A stretch of DNA of 64,000 nucleotides from the NCBI GenBank assembly GCA_024291935.2, contig CM044308.1:115408501-115472500 (forward strand), in the 5' to 3' direction. The translations under genes and the position numbers were made by a program. Below the pieces are notes generated by a model. It saw nothing but the letters and a program-made list of their open reading frames with translations, was not told the origin of the DNA and made no database searches. This DNA is from Okapia johnstoni. Its lineage: Eukaryota > Chordata > Mammalia > Artiodactyla > Giraffidae. Below are positions 43,697-55,180 of this stretch, piece by piece. The stretch's first letter is position 1; each line of letters starts with the position of its first letter.

Positions 43697-44197
43697 TTGA
43701 GCAGTGGCCCTCCATACTAGATCAGCAGCCTCAGCATCACTAGGGAACTTGGAAATGCAAATTCTTTGGCCTCACTCCAGTCTTATTGAGTCTTTTTCTT
43801 AACCCATTATTTTTTATTTATTTATTTATGTTTTGATGTGCTGTGTCTTTGTTACTGCACACGGGCTTTTCTCTAGGTGCAGTGAGTGAGGGCTACTGTC
43901 TAGTCGCTTGTGTGAGCCTCTCATTGCAGTGACTTCTCTTACTGCAGAGCATGGACTCTAGAGCATGGGCTCAATAGTTGTGGCACACAGGCTTAATTGT
44001 CCTGTGGCATGTGGGATAGTCGCAGACCAGGGATCTAATATGTGTCCCCTGCATTGAAAGGTAGACTGTTAACCATTGGACCACCAGGAAAGTCCCTTAC
44101 TGAGTCTTATCACAGGAGGTGAGGCCCAGTAATGTATGTATCAACAAGAAACCCCCTCCAGGTGATTCTGGTGCCCCTGAAGTTTGAGAATCACTGA
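43697..44197 (+). mobile_element. MER5A DNA transposon interrupted by a SINE
   Basis: Starts GCAGTGGCCCTCCATACTAG and ends GTTTGAGAATCACTG, giving the CAGTG/CACTG inverted ends of MER5A (hAT). Its centre is split by the CHR-type SINE at 43795-44095. Confidence 0.75.
43795..44095 (-). mobile_element. CHR-type SINE with TSD inside MER5A
   Basis: Reverse orientation (TTTATTTATTTATG tail to GGACCACCAGGAAAG). Flanks CTTATTGAGTCTT (43782-43794) and CTTACTGAGTCTT (44096-44108) differ by one base. Confidence 0.93.
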
Positions 44198-44199
44198 TG

Positions 44200-45395
44200 T
44201 AGGGGCATCTACTGCAGCACCCAACTTGGTCAGTTCTCAGTGGACACTAGCAAGTTTGTTCAAAGGTCACAGAACTAGTTCATGGAAAGGCCTGCCATTT
44301 GTTGGTCTCTGGCCCTCCTGGATAACTTTTTCCACCAACTGAGTTTTATCTCCAAGGATCAAGAGCTTCCCAGCTGGGAAGATTAGCTGCAAAGTCAGAT
44401 ATTGGCATTAAATAGATTACCTAGAAATGATAAATCTGGGGCTTAGAAGAATAACAGAGTGAAACTTAGGCCTGTGAAGCACCATGGACACCCTTAAATG
44501 ACACGTTGAGGCTGGGAGGATCACCAGTTCCAACACACATGTGACATTCTGAAAGATACATATGTCGTGTATACAGCCCTTCATAGATGGATAAAGGTCC
44601 ATTATCCGCAAGTAGGTTAAATCTCTACTGCAGGTATCAGGCTGGCTTACCTTAGGTTTATCTTTTATATTACAGAAAGCTTTGGGAACCAAAATCTTTA
44701 TCATAGCAGCTTTAAAGTAAACAAAAATTAAAAAAAAACGAGTCAGTAACAGTCACATCTTCCTCAAATTACTGTTCTCATCTCACTTTCGTTAGCTCTT
44801 TCTCGACAAATCTCCATCCCCCCCATTCACAGTGACTCCCAATTTTGCGTTCTTTTTCTTTTTTTTTCACTGACTTTATCATAACTATTTTCTGTGATGC
44901 CCCCTAGTCCTCATAATTGCCATTATGATGGCTAGAAAATATTCCCTGAAACCGACATATGATTTGATTAAAGGTGTTTATCTGGCTATCAGTGTTTCCT
45001 AAATAATAATGTTGTGACTACTTTTCTGTAAGTCACATTTTCTTTTTCTTGATGTTTTCCTTTAGAGCGACTGCCTAGAAGTGGAGTTACAGAAAAAGAG
45101 TCTGAATACATCTGACTACTGGAGCGATAGACAAGATGTTTCTAAAAAGAAGTAGCAATTTCTCTGTTAGTGGTAATGTGTAAAGACACTTGTTTTATAA
45201 AAGGTAGTCCTCAGAACTGGATATCATTATTCCACTTCCCTCCTGCCTTATTTTTTTTTTGCAAATTTATTGATAATGTAAGTTTACCCTATTATTGTTG
45301 CCATTTTCCTTACTTGTAAATCCTACATCCCTTCTTCTTTCCAAAGACATCTTGTCAAACTGGCTTTCAAAGATAATTCATTTCGATTGGTGCAT
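44200..45395. other. Intergenic, nothing recognised
   Basis: AT-rich sequence without gene signals; parts near 44870-45120 may be old L1. Confidence 0.4.
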
Positions 45396-45401
45396 CTGTG
45401 T

Positions 45402-45625
45402 GGGCTTCCCTGTAGGCTCGGTGATAAAAGAATCCATCTGCAAAGCAGGAGATGCAGGTTCGATTCCCAGGTCAGGAAAATCCCCTGGAGAAGGAAATAG
45501 CAACCCACTCTAGTATTCTTGCCTGGGAAATCTCATGGACAGAGGGCTACAGTGGCTACAGTCCATAGTGGGCTACAGTCCATTGAGTCACAAAGAGTCA
45601 GACACGACTGAGCACACACACACAG
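45402..45625 (+). mobile_element. Bov-tA SINE with an internal partial duplication
   Basis: GGGCTTCCCTGTAGGCTCGG head to AGACACGACTGAGCACACAC. The segment GGCTACAGT occurs three times at 45547-45582, so the 3' half is longer than normal. Confidence 0.92.
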
Positions 45626-45629
45626 GGTA

Positions 45630-46575
45630 TTTGCGTATGTGTGTGCATGCTGTGTAGATACGGTTTTGTGTGTCTAGATGCATGTATGTGTCTGAGTATC
45701 TGACCATCTCTGTGCATCTTCTTCCATGTTTATGATTCAAAGAAAACATGTGTTGTGGAGTGTATATGTCTTGGGGTCTGCTGTACACATTGAGTTTCTG
45801 AGCACATATTCCTTGGAATACACTCAAGTGTATAAATTGTAGTGTAGGATCATGGATGTGATGTAAGGATCGAAATCAAACATAGACCACTCATGACTTA
45901 ACACAAAATTTTCATCTGTGCCTTCTTGCATAGCTTTGCTAACATAGGGAACAAATTAACGAATTCCAAATAGAAATAAAATGTTTAGGAGAGTTGGGAC
46001 CATTTGGAAAAAGAGTAGACGGATCCTACAAGGCTCTAATTTTCATACAGAAAACAGATAAAGCTTCAGGGGGCTGGGGCTTTGAAAAATGTTTATCAAA
46101 TGAGCAATACTGTGCAGACCACATACCACCACCACTACCATGCTTCTGTTCTCTGACTCTAAAATGGTGATCAGAATAAAGGATGCTTGTGAAAGTTAAA
46201 TAAGATGATGCTCACAGAAAGTGCTCACAAGACACGGTCCCCTGTAGGAAAAGGAGTGAAAGGGATCCAGGTCCCAGATCCAGGGACCCAGTCTCTTCCC
46301 AGACCCTGAAATAGACAGTGAAGGCTCCAAACTGTAAGTGTGCCAAAGGTCTTTCTAAAATTCTGCCTTGACCAGAGCTAAAAAATCTCACACTGAATCT
46401 CACATTGCTGAATACATGCAGTTTGGAGGTAGACCAAACTTTTCAAACCATGGGGCTTATGATGAAAAGATAGTCAAAGTTCTCATGTGGTGGAGGGAGC
46501 TAGAACTCACTGGGACAAATCTGCAGATTTCAGACTTCTAAAAAACCAGTAGTACTTTCCCACCGCCACCCGCCA
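45630..46575. other. Intergenic, nothing recognised
   Basis: No gene seen. Confidence 0.4.
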
Positions 46576-46583
46576 ACCCCAGC

Positions 46584-46630
46584 AACACACGTACACACAC
46601 GCACGCGCACACACACACACACACACACAT
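46584..46630. repeat. (CA)n with CACG units
   Basis: Alternating CA with ACGC interruptions, then a pure (CA)n run. Confidence 0.95.
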
Positions 46631-46857
46631 ACTTTTATCCAAACTATTTTCACAGGGAACCCCAAACTATGAAACAGATGGGGGCAGAGGTAGAAGATGG
46701 GTTGGTTTCCCACTCCCCATCTCTGACTCTGACAGGGGGCTCCTGGAACATGTCCACATACCCTGGAGCCCCCTGGGTGAAAACCATGCATCTAGATGAC
46801 CCCAGAGTCTGGCCAGCACTGCCACACTCAAAGGCACAGTTTCCAAGTAGTCACAAA

Positions 46858-47345
46858 CCAGCTAAAGTTTATTGAGAGCTTCCCTTACTCCAGGTTCTGT
46901 GCTTAACTCCTGACACATCTTATTTCATTTTGTCCTCACGTGTTCTCCATGAGGAAGATCCTAATAGTACTGTTGGAATCCCCACTCTACAGATGAGGAA
47001 TACAAGACTCGATGAAAGGATGTGTGTGTGCTTAGAGGCTCAGTCATATCTGACTCTTCATGGCCCCATGGACTGTAGCCCATCAGGCTCCCCTGTCCAT
47101 AAGATTTTCCATGGAGTGGGGTGCCACTTCCTACTCCAGGGGATTTTCCCAAACCGGGACTTGAACCTGTGTCTCCTGCATCTCCTGTATTGGCAGGCGG
47201 ATATTTACCACTGAGCCACCTGGGAAGCATCCATAAAAGGATATTTAAAGGACTTTAAAGAAGTATGCTCAATTTCATTCAGCTTGAGCATCATGGAGCC
47301 AAGAAGCAAACCTGGGTAGTTTGGCTCTAGAATCTGTGTTCTGAA
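46858..47345 (+). mobile_element. MIR SINE interrupted by Bov-tA
   Basis: First half at 46858-47014 (TCTACAGATGAGGAATACAAG), second half at 47243-47345 (AAGCAAACCTGGGTAGTTTGG). The Bov-tA at 47022-47235 lies between. Confidence 0.75.
47022..47235 (-). mobile_element. Bov-tA SINE with TSD
   Basis: Reverse orientation; AAAGGAT flanks it at 47015-47021 and 47236-47242. Confidence 0.92.
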
Positions 47346-47699
47346 CCCACCCTGTAAGCCTCCCAGTTGAGGGTTAAGTGGTATTGTTTGGATTTAAAGT
47401 TTCTGAATCCCCATCAGTAGACCTTGTATCGCTCACATTTTGGGGGTTTGGGGTTTTTTTGTTTTGTTTCACTTTGCTTTTAAGAAGAGGTGTGTGAGTG
47501 GCCCCCAGTCCTCCTCAGTCTCTTATCTAAAACCATCCGTGATCAGGACAAAAGAACAGAGCCCAGAGCTACTGTCTAACCTGAGGACAAGCCATTGACT
47601 TTGACAGCAACCATGGCTGCAGGAAAGATCATTCCTGCAGGTGTTAGTTTGATGATGGGACAAGGTGGGGATGGAAACAGGGAGTAGCCTCTGATACCT

Positions 47700-47870
47700 C
47701 TCGGTGCTTTAAAACCCACCTTATTTAACACTCACAACACCCCAGTGAAGCAGATGGGATTTAGCCCCATTTCATGATGGCAAAACTGAGGCTCAGAGAA
47801 AATTTGCTGGAAGTCCCCCAGATCAAAAGCAGCAGAGCCCAGATTTGAACCCTGCACTCTCTCACCCTCC
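47700..47870 (+). mobile_element. MIR SINE
   Basis: GCAAAACTGAGGCTCAGAGA and CCAGATTTGAACCCTGCACTC are diagnostic. Confidence 0.85.
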
Positions 47871-47874
47871 ATCA

Positions 47875-48400
47875 CACTACACTAGGCCTGGGGGAGTCTG
47901 GGTCCCTGCCTTTCTCCAGAGCCTTCCTCAAGGCTCTAAGTCCCTTCTCTCCTGCTTTCATCCCAGACCTTGTCGCCAGCCCTGCCGATGTTGGCTGCCA
48001 TGTCTGTCTCCTGCGATACCCAGAAGGCCCTGATGGCAGAGTGTGAGTTTGTGCAGGGCCCCCTGTGAAGGCCTGCTAAGGAATGAAGAGCCCAGGCCAG
48101 GAAACCCAGACCTTGGAGGAGCTGAGAACACTGCCCACCCTGCCCCAAACCACTGAGAACTCCAGGCACTGAGAACCCTGCTGGCCCCTGAAGATTCACA
48201 CCTCCTCCCTCCCACACATGGTGGCCCTCTCTGGTCTTTGGGAAACCCCAGGGCAATTTCTGGCCTCTAAGTGGGTGTCCAGGAGTCAAATTTTCCCTCC
48301 AAGTTGAGTGAGCAAGGAGGCATTCAAATTCTCCCAGGCGGAAGGATCCCTATCTGTCTTTCCCTCCACTTCGGAACCAAATATCACACAGGACAGTGCA
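47875..48400. other. Intergenic, GC-rich
   Basis: Open frames on both strands at 47845-48290 have no recognisable domain; I do not call a gene. Confidence 0.4.
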
Positions 48401-48404
48401 TTTT

Positions 48405-48690
48405 GTGTTTTTAAAAATATTTATTTATTGGCTTATTTATTTGGCTGCACTGGGCCTTAGTTGTGGTAGGACAATGTGTTTAAGAATCTGGGTTCGGGAG
48501 TCAGCCAGACATGGGTGTGTGTAGTGGCTCCACCTGGTTATGTGATTTGGGGTAAATTCCTTAACCTCCCTGAACCTCTAAGAGGAAACAGTCACTAACT
48601 GAGGGTGACCACAGAGTGATGTTTTGAGAGTCAAGTAAGATGATGTAAGGAAAATGCTTAGCACAGAGCCTGGCTCAGGGCAGGTGCTCA
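48405..48690. mobile_element. CHR-type SINE fragment (-) next to a MIR (+)
   Basis: 48405-48468 is the tail and end of a reverse CHR-type SINE (TTTGGCTGCACTGGGCC). 48480-48690 is a MIR core (ACCTCCCTGAACCTCTAAG; AAATGCTTAGCACAGAGCC). Confidence 0.7.
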
Positions 48691-48694
48691 GGAG

Positions 48695-49268
48695 GACTGG
48701 GGTCTTGAAATTGAGCCCTGCCTTCTCTCAGAGGCCTCTGGTGAAGGAGGAGTCAGTGGTCAGAGAGGAGCCAGGAGCAGGTCCCCTTGGTAGGGGATGG
48801 GGACAGAAGAGAAGCCCAATGAGTCAGTGGGCCCTGGGGAGGGGACAGTGACTCAGACAATGTTCCCATCAGAGAACCTGCCCCGATAATAACCACAGGA
48901 AGCAGATAGGAGTTTAGGCAGAAGGGCCTTTCCATGGTGGAAACTCACAGGCAGTGTGCTAGGGAGGTTCAAAGAGGACGCCAGGGTGGCCAAGGAAGCG
49001 AGGAGATTACAATTCAGGCTGGAAAATAGAGAGAGAGAGAGATCCAGGGCACAGGGTTTCCCACCGCCCCTGGGAGCGAGGTCCAGGAAGATGAAAAGAG
49101 CAAGCTGCCTGGCGCTGGGGAGAAACCGGCTCCAACGTCAGTAGGACATCCTCTTCCCTCTCACTGAAGATCCTTCTTTCGTGCTCTGAGGCCAATCAGC
49201 CCTCGGTGAAGCCTAGAAAGAGAAGAAAGGAACTCGAGTTGGCTGAGCCCCTAGCCCGAGCCCAGGGC
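48695..49268. other. Intergenic, nothing recognised
   Basis: No gene seen. A short (GA)n is at about 49028-49042. Confidence 0.4.
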
Positions 49269-49271
49269 CAG

Positions 49272-49365
49272 AACTCTGCCTGGAGAATTCTATTAACAGA
49301 GGAGCCTGCTGGGCCACAATCCGTGGGGTCGCAAGAGTTGGACACAACTGAGCGACTAATGTCAG
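49272..49365 (+). mobile_element. BovA-type SINE fragment
   Basis: CTGCCTGGAGAATTCTATTA, ACAGAGGAGCCTGCTGGGCC and GACACAACTGAGCGACTAA; only the 3' body remains. Confidence 0.88.
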
Positions 49366-49389
49366 TGTTGGTGTCAGCACCACGCTTAA

Positions 49390-49830
49390 GGACTGGAGCT
49401 GTCAGTCCTGAGTTCGAGTTTACACATCTGCCAACTGCTAGTTATGTTAATTTGGACCATTCACCCATCTCTCTGAGCCTCACTTTCCCTGGCTGTAAAC
49501 CACAGAGAGTAGTGGTACCCATACATAGGGGGTCATGAGGAATGAAAGCACTTCAACTGAGCCTAGTGCAGGGTCGGTGCTCCACGTATGTCAATGAAGG
49601 AGCTTGTGTTCTTCTCCAGAAAAGCCACTACTCGGGAGAGTGGAAGAAAGCCTGGCTGCCCCCCACTTGGTGTCAGCTGCAGAGGAGAGAGCCCCAGGCT
49701 TGGGGGCTAAAGACCTGAGTTTGGAGCCGGGCTGTACGTCTTACCCACGATGTGACCTTGGGCAAGTCACTAGACGTCTCCGAACATCAGCACCTTCATT
49801 GTAGAATGAGGATGGTGATGCTGCTGATGG
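49390..49830 (+). mobile_element. Two MIR fragments
   Basis: 49390-49590 (TGAGCCTCACTTTCCCTGG) and 49690-49830 (GTGACCTTGGGCAAGTCAC). Confidence 0.75.
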
Positions 49831-49834
49831 CACA

Positions 49835-50630
49835 GGGTGATGGTGGTCCATCGTGCAGATGACAGCACAGCCCCTAGCATGGCTCAGAGAGGGCCAGAGA
49901 CCAGGAGGCAGGGCCTGGAATTTCCCTGTGGTGGACTAGACTGATGAGCTGTGGGCCTTGAGGAGGAGAGGGGAAGGGGCATGGAAGAAAGTGTAGATGC
50001 CCAGGAAGATCCAAACCCTCCTGCCAAACCAAAGTGGGCATTTCCCCAGCCACAGAGAGAGGTTCTGATAGGCACAGAGCACAGATGAGTGGGAGCCTTA
50101 CAGGACTGGGGTCTTTATCCTATTCTGTCACCTTCTGCTTAAGGCAGCCTGCAAAGATCTTCTCACTGTGTAAACCAGAGGGAAGTTGCTCACCCACTCT
50201 GTCCCTTCTCTTTCTGGTCTCCCCACTAGGAGAAAGGGATGGCCGCAAAGCTCTTGAGTGGGAGGGATGATAATAAGAAGGAATAAACTACTGGAAAGGA
50301 AAGAGAGAAGACCTCAGCAAAGAACCCCCACCCCAGGGGGGTAACTCGATGGTATCTCCCTGCCTTTGGCCCTGGCTGGGAGGTGGGGGCCGGAGGAGGA
50401 CTTCACAGGAAGGCGAAGCGGGGGAGGACCAAGCCGCAGAGACTGAAATTAGCAACAAAGTGGAGCAGGGAAACCCTGTGTGGGTGCAGCTCTGAGGGAA
50501 GCAGGGCTGTGGTGGGGGAAGATGGGTGTGGACCGCGGCTCCTGGTCCCCTGCGCTCTGCCACTTTCCACGGGAACAGCAGAACAGCTATGGACTGGGCT
50601 GGGGGGATGGGGCATGAAGGATCTGGGATA
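49835..50630. other. Intergenic, nothing recognised
   Basis: GC-rich with overlapping open frames on both strands (50288-50660); no domain or splice pattern supports a gene. Confidence 0.4.
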
Positions 50631-50634
50631 ATGT

Positions 50635-51120
50635 TCCAGCTGTGTGGCTGTAGGCAAGACACATTTCCTGAGCCTTTCTTTTTCTTTTTTTGGAACTTTT
50701 TTTTTTTGTATTGGGGTATAGGCGATTAACAATGTTGTAGTAGTTTCTGGTGAACAATGAAGGAACTCAGCCATACATACACACACGTGTCCATTCTCCC
50801 CCAAACACCCTCTCCCATCTAGGCTGCCACATAACGTTGAGCAGAGTTCCATGTACTGAGCCGTTATTTTCTCGTCTCTGAAATAGGATGATAAAACCTA
50901 TCACACTGAGTAGCTGGAAGGAGAAAATACAGCTGTAAAAATAGTACCTGCTGGGACAGGCCAGGGTGCATGTTAGTTCACTCATCTTTACAACAACCCT
51001 GCCACGTGACTGCTTTCACCCCCATTTACAGAGAAGGGAACAGCGCAGAGAGGTTATGGGACTTGGCCACACCACACAGCTGTTAATAGCCAGCTAGATG
51101 TCAGACCCTAGGTGTGTGGG
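50635..51120 (+). mobile_element. MIR SINE interrupted by an L1 end
   Basis: MIR starts with CCAGCTGTGTGGCTGTAGGC (50637) and continues after the L1 at ACTGAGCCGTTATTTTCTCG to GGTTATGGGACTTGGCC. Confidence 0.75.
50675..50855 (-). mobile_element. L1 3' end inserted in the MIR
   Basis: T-run, ATTGGGGTATAGGCGATTAAC, TGAGCAGAGTTCCATG. CTGAGCC at 50668-50674 and 50856-50862 is the likely duplication. Confidence 0.85.
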
Positions 51121-51124
51121 GCTC

Positions 51125-51510
51125 TACTGATACTTCAGAGCCCCGTACAGTAACTGAGAAACGGTAATTCATTCTCCCCTCTGAAGTCCCTCCCCTGGCC
51201 CCCACCCCATCCCCAGTGGTGGCTGGTCTCACTCCCCAGCCTTGGTCAGGGACCAGGGATTCCTGGTGTAGACCCCTGCCCCAGGGGCTGTCAGCGGAGG
51301 AGCCAGGTGTGTGATCTCCTAACCCTGGATGCTACTTGCTCCTGGCTCGTGCATCTGGCTGGTTCCACACATGACCACGCCAGTGACAGATAGGCAGGTA
51401 ATCTAACAGGAGGAAGTAGGTGACCCAGAATGAACTTCATATCTGTCATCTAGCAGCCAGGTCATCTTAAGCACAGCTTCTTCTGTCTACTGGTGTGTTG
51501 AAGCATGAGA
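51125..51510. other. Intergenic, nothing recognised
   Basis: No gene seen. Confidence 0.4.
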
Positions 51511-51522
51511 TCACGGTATGAG

Positions 51523-54035
51523 TTCAGTTCAGTTCAGTTCGGTCACTCAGTCGTGTCTGACTCGTTGCGACCCCATGAATCACAGCACGCCAGGCCACTC
51601 TGTCTATCGCCAACGCCCGGAGTCTACCCAAACCCATGTCCATCGAGTCAGTGATGCCATCCAACCATCTCATCCTCTGTCGTCCCCTTCTCCTCCTGCC
51701 TCCAATCTTTCCCAGCATCAGGGTCTTTTCCAATGAGTCAACTCTTCGCATGAGGTGGCCAAAGTATTGGAGTTTCAGCTTCAACATCAGTCCTTCCAAT
51801 GAACACCCAGGATTGATCTCTTTTAGGATGGATTGATTGGATCTCCTTGTAGTCCAAGGGACTCTCAAGAGTCTTCTCCAACACCACAGTTCAAAAGCAT
51901 CAATTCTACAGCACTCAGCTTTCTTCACCATCCAACTCTCACATCCATACATGACCACTGGAAAAACCATAGCCTTGACTAGATGGACCTTTGTTGACAA
52001 AGTAATGTCTCTGCTTTTAAATATGCTATCTAGGTTGGCCATAACCTTCCTTCCAAGGAGTAAGCGTCTTTTAATTTCATGGCTGCAGTCACCATCAGCA
52101 GTGATTCTGGAGCCCAAAAAAACAAAGTCTGACACTGTTTCCACTGTTTCCCCTTCTATCTCCCATGAAGTGATGGGACCAGATGCCATGATCTTAGTTT
52201 TCTGAACGTTGAGCTTTAAGCCAACTTTTTCACTCTCCTTTTTCACTTTCATCAAGAGGCTCTTTAGTTCTTCACTTTCTCCCATAAGGGTGGTGTCATC
52301 TGCATATCCGAGGTTATTGATATTTCTCCCGGCAATCTTGATTCCAGCTTGTGTTTCTTCCAGCCCAGCATTTCTCATGATGTACTCTGCATATAAGTTA
52401 AATAAGCAGGGTGACAATATACAGCCTTGACGTACTCCTTTTCCTATTTGGAACCAGTCTGTTGTTCCACGTCCAGTTCTAACTGTTGCTTCCTGACCTG
52501 AATACAGGTTTCTCAAGAGACAGGTCAGGTGGTCTGGTATTCCCATCTCTTTCAGAATTTTCCACAGTTTATTGTGATCCACACAGTCAAAGGCTTTGGC
52601 ATAGTCAATAAAGCAGAAATAGATGTTTTTCTGGAACTCTCTTGGTTTTGTGATGATCCAGTGGATATTGGCAATTTGATCTCTGGTTCCTCTGCCTTTT
52701 CTAAAACTAGCTTGACCATCTGGAAGTTCACGGTTCACATATTGCTGAAGCCTGGCTTGGAGAATTTTGAGCATTACTTTGCTAGCATGTGAGATGAGTG
52801 CAATTGTGCGGTAGTTTCAGCATTCTTTGGCATTGCCTTTCTTTGGGATTGGAACGAAAACTGACCTTTTCCAGTCCTGTGGCCACTGCTGGGTTTTCCA
52901 AATTTGCTGGCATATCGAGTGCAGCACTTTCACAGCATCATCTTTCAGGATTTGAAATAGATCAATTGGAATTCCATCACCTCCACTAGCTTTGTTCATA
53001 GTGATGCTTTCTAAGGCCCACTTGAATTCGCATTCCAGGATGTCTGGCTCTAGGTGAGTGATCACACCATCGTGATTATCTGGGTCATGAAGATCTTTTT
53101 TGTACAGTTCTTCTGTGGTAGATTCTTGCCACCTCTTCTTAATATCTTCTGCTTCTGTTAGGTCCATACCATTTCTGTCCTTTATCGAGCCTATCTTTGC
53201 ATGAAATGTTCCTTTGATATCTCTAATTTTCTTCAAGAGATCTCTAGTCTTTCCCATTCTATTGTTTTCCTCTATTTCTTTGCATTGATCACTGAGGAAG
53301 TCTTTCTTATCTCTCCTTGCTATTCTTTGGAACTCTGCATTCAGATGGGAATATCTTTCCTTTTCTCCTTTGCTTTTCGCTTCTCTTCTCTTCCCAGCTA
53401 TCTGTAAGGCCTCCTCAGACAGCCATTTTGCTTTTTTGCATTTCTTTTCCATGGGGATGGTCTTGATCCCTGTCTCCTGTACAATGTCACAAACCTCTGT
53501 CCATAGTTCATCAGGCACTGTGTCTATCAGATCTAGTCCCTTAAATCTATTTGTCACTTCTACTATATACTCGTAAGGGATTTGATCTAGGTCATACCTG
53601 AATGGACTAATGGTTTTCCCTACTTTCTTCAATTTAAGTCTGAATTTGGCAATAAGCCGTTCATGATCGGAGCCACAGTCTCCTCCCAGTTTTGCTTTTG
53701 CTGACTGTATAGAGCTTCTCCATCTTTGGCTGCAAAGAATATAATCAATTTGATTTCAGTGTTGACCATTTGGTGATGTCCACATGTAGAGTCTTCTCTT
53801 GTGTTGTTGGAAGAGGGTGTTTGCTATTACCAGTGTGTTCTCTTGGTGGAACTCTATTAGCCTTTGCCCAGCTTCATTCTGTACTCCAAGGCCAAATTTG
53901 CCTGTTATGCCAGGTGTTTCTTGACTTCCTACTTTTGCATTCCAGTCCTCTATAATGAAAAGGACATCTTTTTTGGGTGTTAGTTCTAGAAGGTCTTGTA
54001 TGTTCTTGTTCTAGAAGTCTTGTAGTTATAGAAGG
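51523..54035 (-). mobile_element. BovB (RTE) LINE, 2.5 kb, with exact 12-bp TSD
   Basis: A 5'-truncated BovB on the minus strand. Its 3' end is the (AACTG)n tail at 51523-51540. TCACGGTATGAG occurs at 51511-51522 and again at 54036-54047, exactly flanking it. The element starts within the endonuclease coding region and keeps all of the reverse transcriptase. BovB belongs to the RTE clade and is known for horizontal transfer between reptiles and ruminants. Confidence 0.97.
51524..53970 (-). pseudogene. BovB endonuclease/reverse transcriptase, nearly intact
   Basis: One continuous minus-strand frame with just two internal stops in the parts I read. From about 53970 it encodes the end of an apurinic-type endonuclease (DWNAKVGSQETPG, then QIDYILCSQRWRSS). 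A TGA at 53758-53756 interrupts this, and a second TGA at 52819-52817 separates KKGNAKEC from NY. The downstream 416-residue part holds the reverse transcriptase: motif A CFIDYAKAFDCVDH, motif B RQGCILSP, and the catalytic YADD at 52306-52295. The C-terminal part follows ([20 protein letters not shown]), and the stop codon falls inside the AACTG tail. The 5' part of the endonuclease is missing, so it is not functional. This is a retrotransposon protein, not a host gene. Confidence 0.95.
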
Positions 54036-54133
54036 TCACGGTATGAGAGGGAACTCCAAAAGGTCCAGTTGAGGTGCAAACCAAAGGTGCATCAGGAAGG
54101 TTCCTTCTAGGAATTACTCGTGACCCTAACCCT

Positions 54134-54494
54134 CCCCTTCCCTGGTGGTTCAGACTGTAAAGAATCCTCCTGCAATGCAGGAGACCTGGGCTCGATCCCT
54201 GGGTTGGGAAGATCCCCTGGAGGAGGGCATGGCAACCCACTCCAGTATTCTTGCCTGGAGGATCCCCATGGACAGAGGAGCCTTGCAGGCTACAGTCAGT
54301 CCATGGGGTTGCAGAGAGTGGACACGACTGAGACACTAGGTACAGCACAACCCTCCCCTGGAGAAAGCCCTGGTCTTTGCCTGACAGAGGAGCCTTGCAG
54401 GCTACAGTCAGTCCATGGGGTTGCAGAGAGTGGACACGACTGAGACACTAGGTACAGCACAACCCTCCCCTGGAGAAAGCCCTGGTCTTTGCCT
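54134..54494 (+). mobile_element. Bov-tA SINE with a 112-bp tandem duplication
   Basis: CCTTCCCTGGTGGTTCAGAC head, normal body, then the segment starting GACAGAGGAGCCTTGC (54271-54382) is repeated without a difference at 54383-54494. The repeat unit includes the SINE 3' part plus flanking AGGTACAGCACAACCC sequence. Confidence 0.95.
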
Positions 54495-54794
54495 CTGGGT
54501 CCTTTTTCTCCCCCAACAAGATGCAAGGATGCTTTGCGATATAGGAAGAAAGGGAATGGACTTTCCCTGTCATGTGCCAGGGGCTGCAATAAAAGCTTGA
54601 CATGAGCCTCATCATCAAGGCAGCAACCTGGAGAGCAGGCATTGAGATTCCCCCAGGAGAAACTTCCTTGCGCTAATGTGTAAAGAATTTCATCAAAGGC
54701 CACCAGCCAGCACAGGGACAGAGTGGCCTGGGTGACTTCAATGCCATACACTCTTTCTTTTCTCTAAGAAAAAAAAATTTTTTTTTTAAATTGT

Positions 54795-55008
54795 GGTGCT
54801 AGTGGTAACGAATCCACCTGCCAAGGCAGGAGACGCAAGAGATGCAGGTTTGATCCCTGGGTTGGGAAGATCCCCTGCAGGACGGCGTGGAAACTTGCTC
54901 CAGTATTCTTGCCTGGAGAATCCCAGGAACAGAGGATCCAGGTGGGCTACAGTCCATAGGGTTGGAAAGAATCGACATGACTGGAGTGACTTAGTACGCA
55001 CACGCACG
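54795..55008 (+). mobile_element. Bov-tA SINE nested in L1
   Basis: GTGGTAACGAATCCACCTGC, CCCTGGGTTGGGAAGATCCC, body, and an end with ACGCACACGCACGC. Confidence 0.92.
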
Positions 55009-55180
55009 CATAGTTGACTTACAATGCTGTGTTAGTTTCAGGTGTACAACAAAATGATTCAGTTATACACATATATTCTTTTTCAGATTCTTTTAATAAT
55101 ATAGGTATTGTAAGATGTTGAGTATAGTTCCTTGTGCTATACGGTAGGTCCTTGTTTATTTTTTATTTAGTAGTATATAT

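Noticed and set aside
47845..48289. Overlapping 117-, 85- and 62-codon frames
   Set aside because: They lie on both strands of a GC-rich segment without any recognised motif.
51524..52774. 416-codon frame as a possible host gene
   Set aside because: It is the reverse transcriptase of BovB, with motifs A, B and YADD, and is bounded by a target-site duplication.
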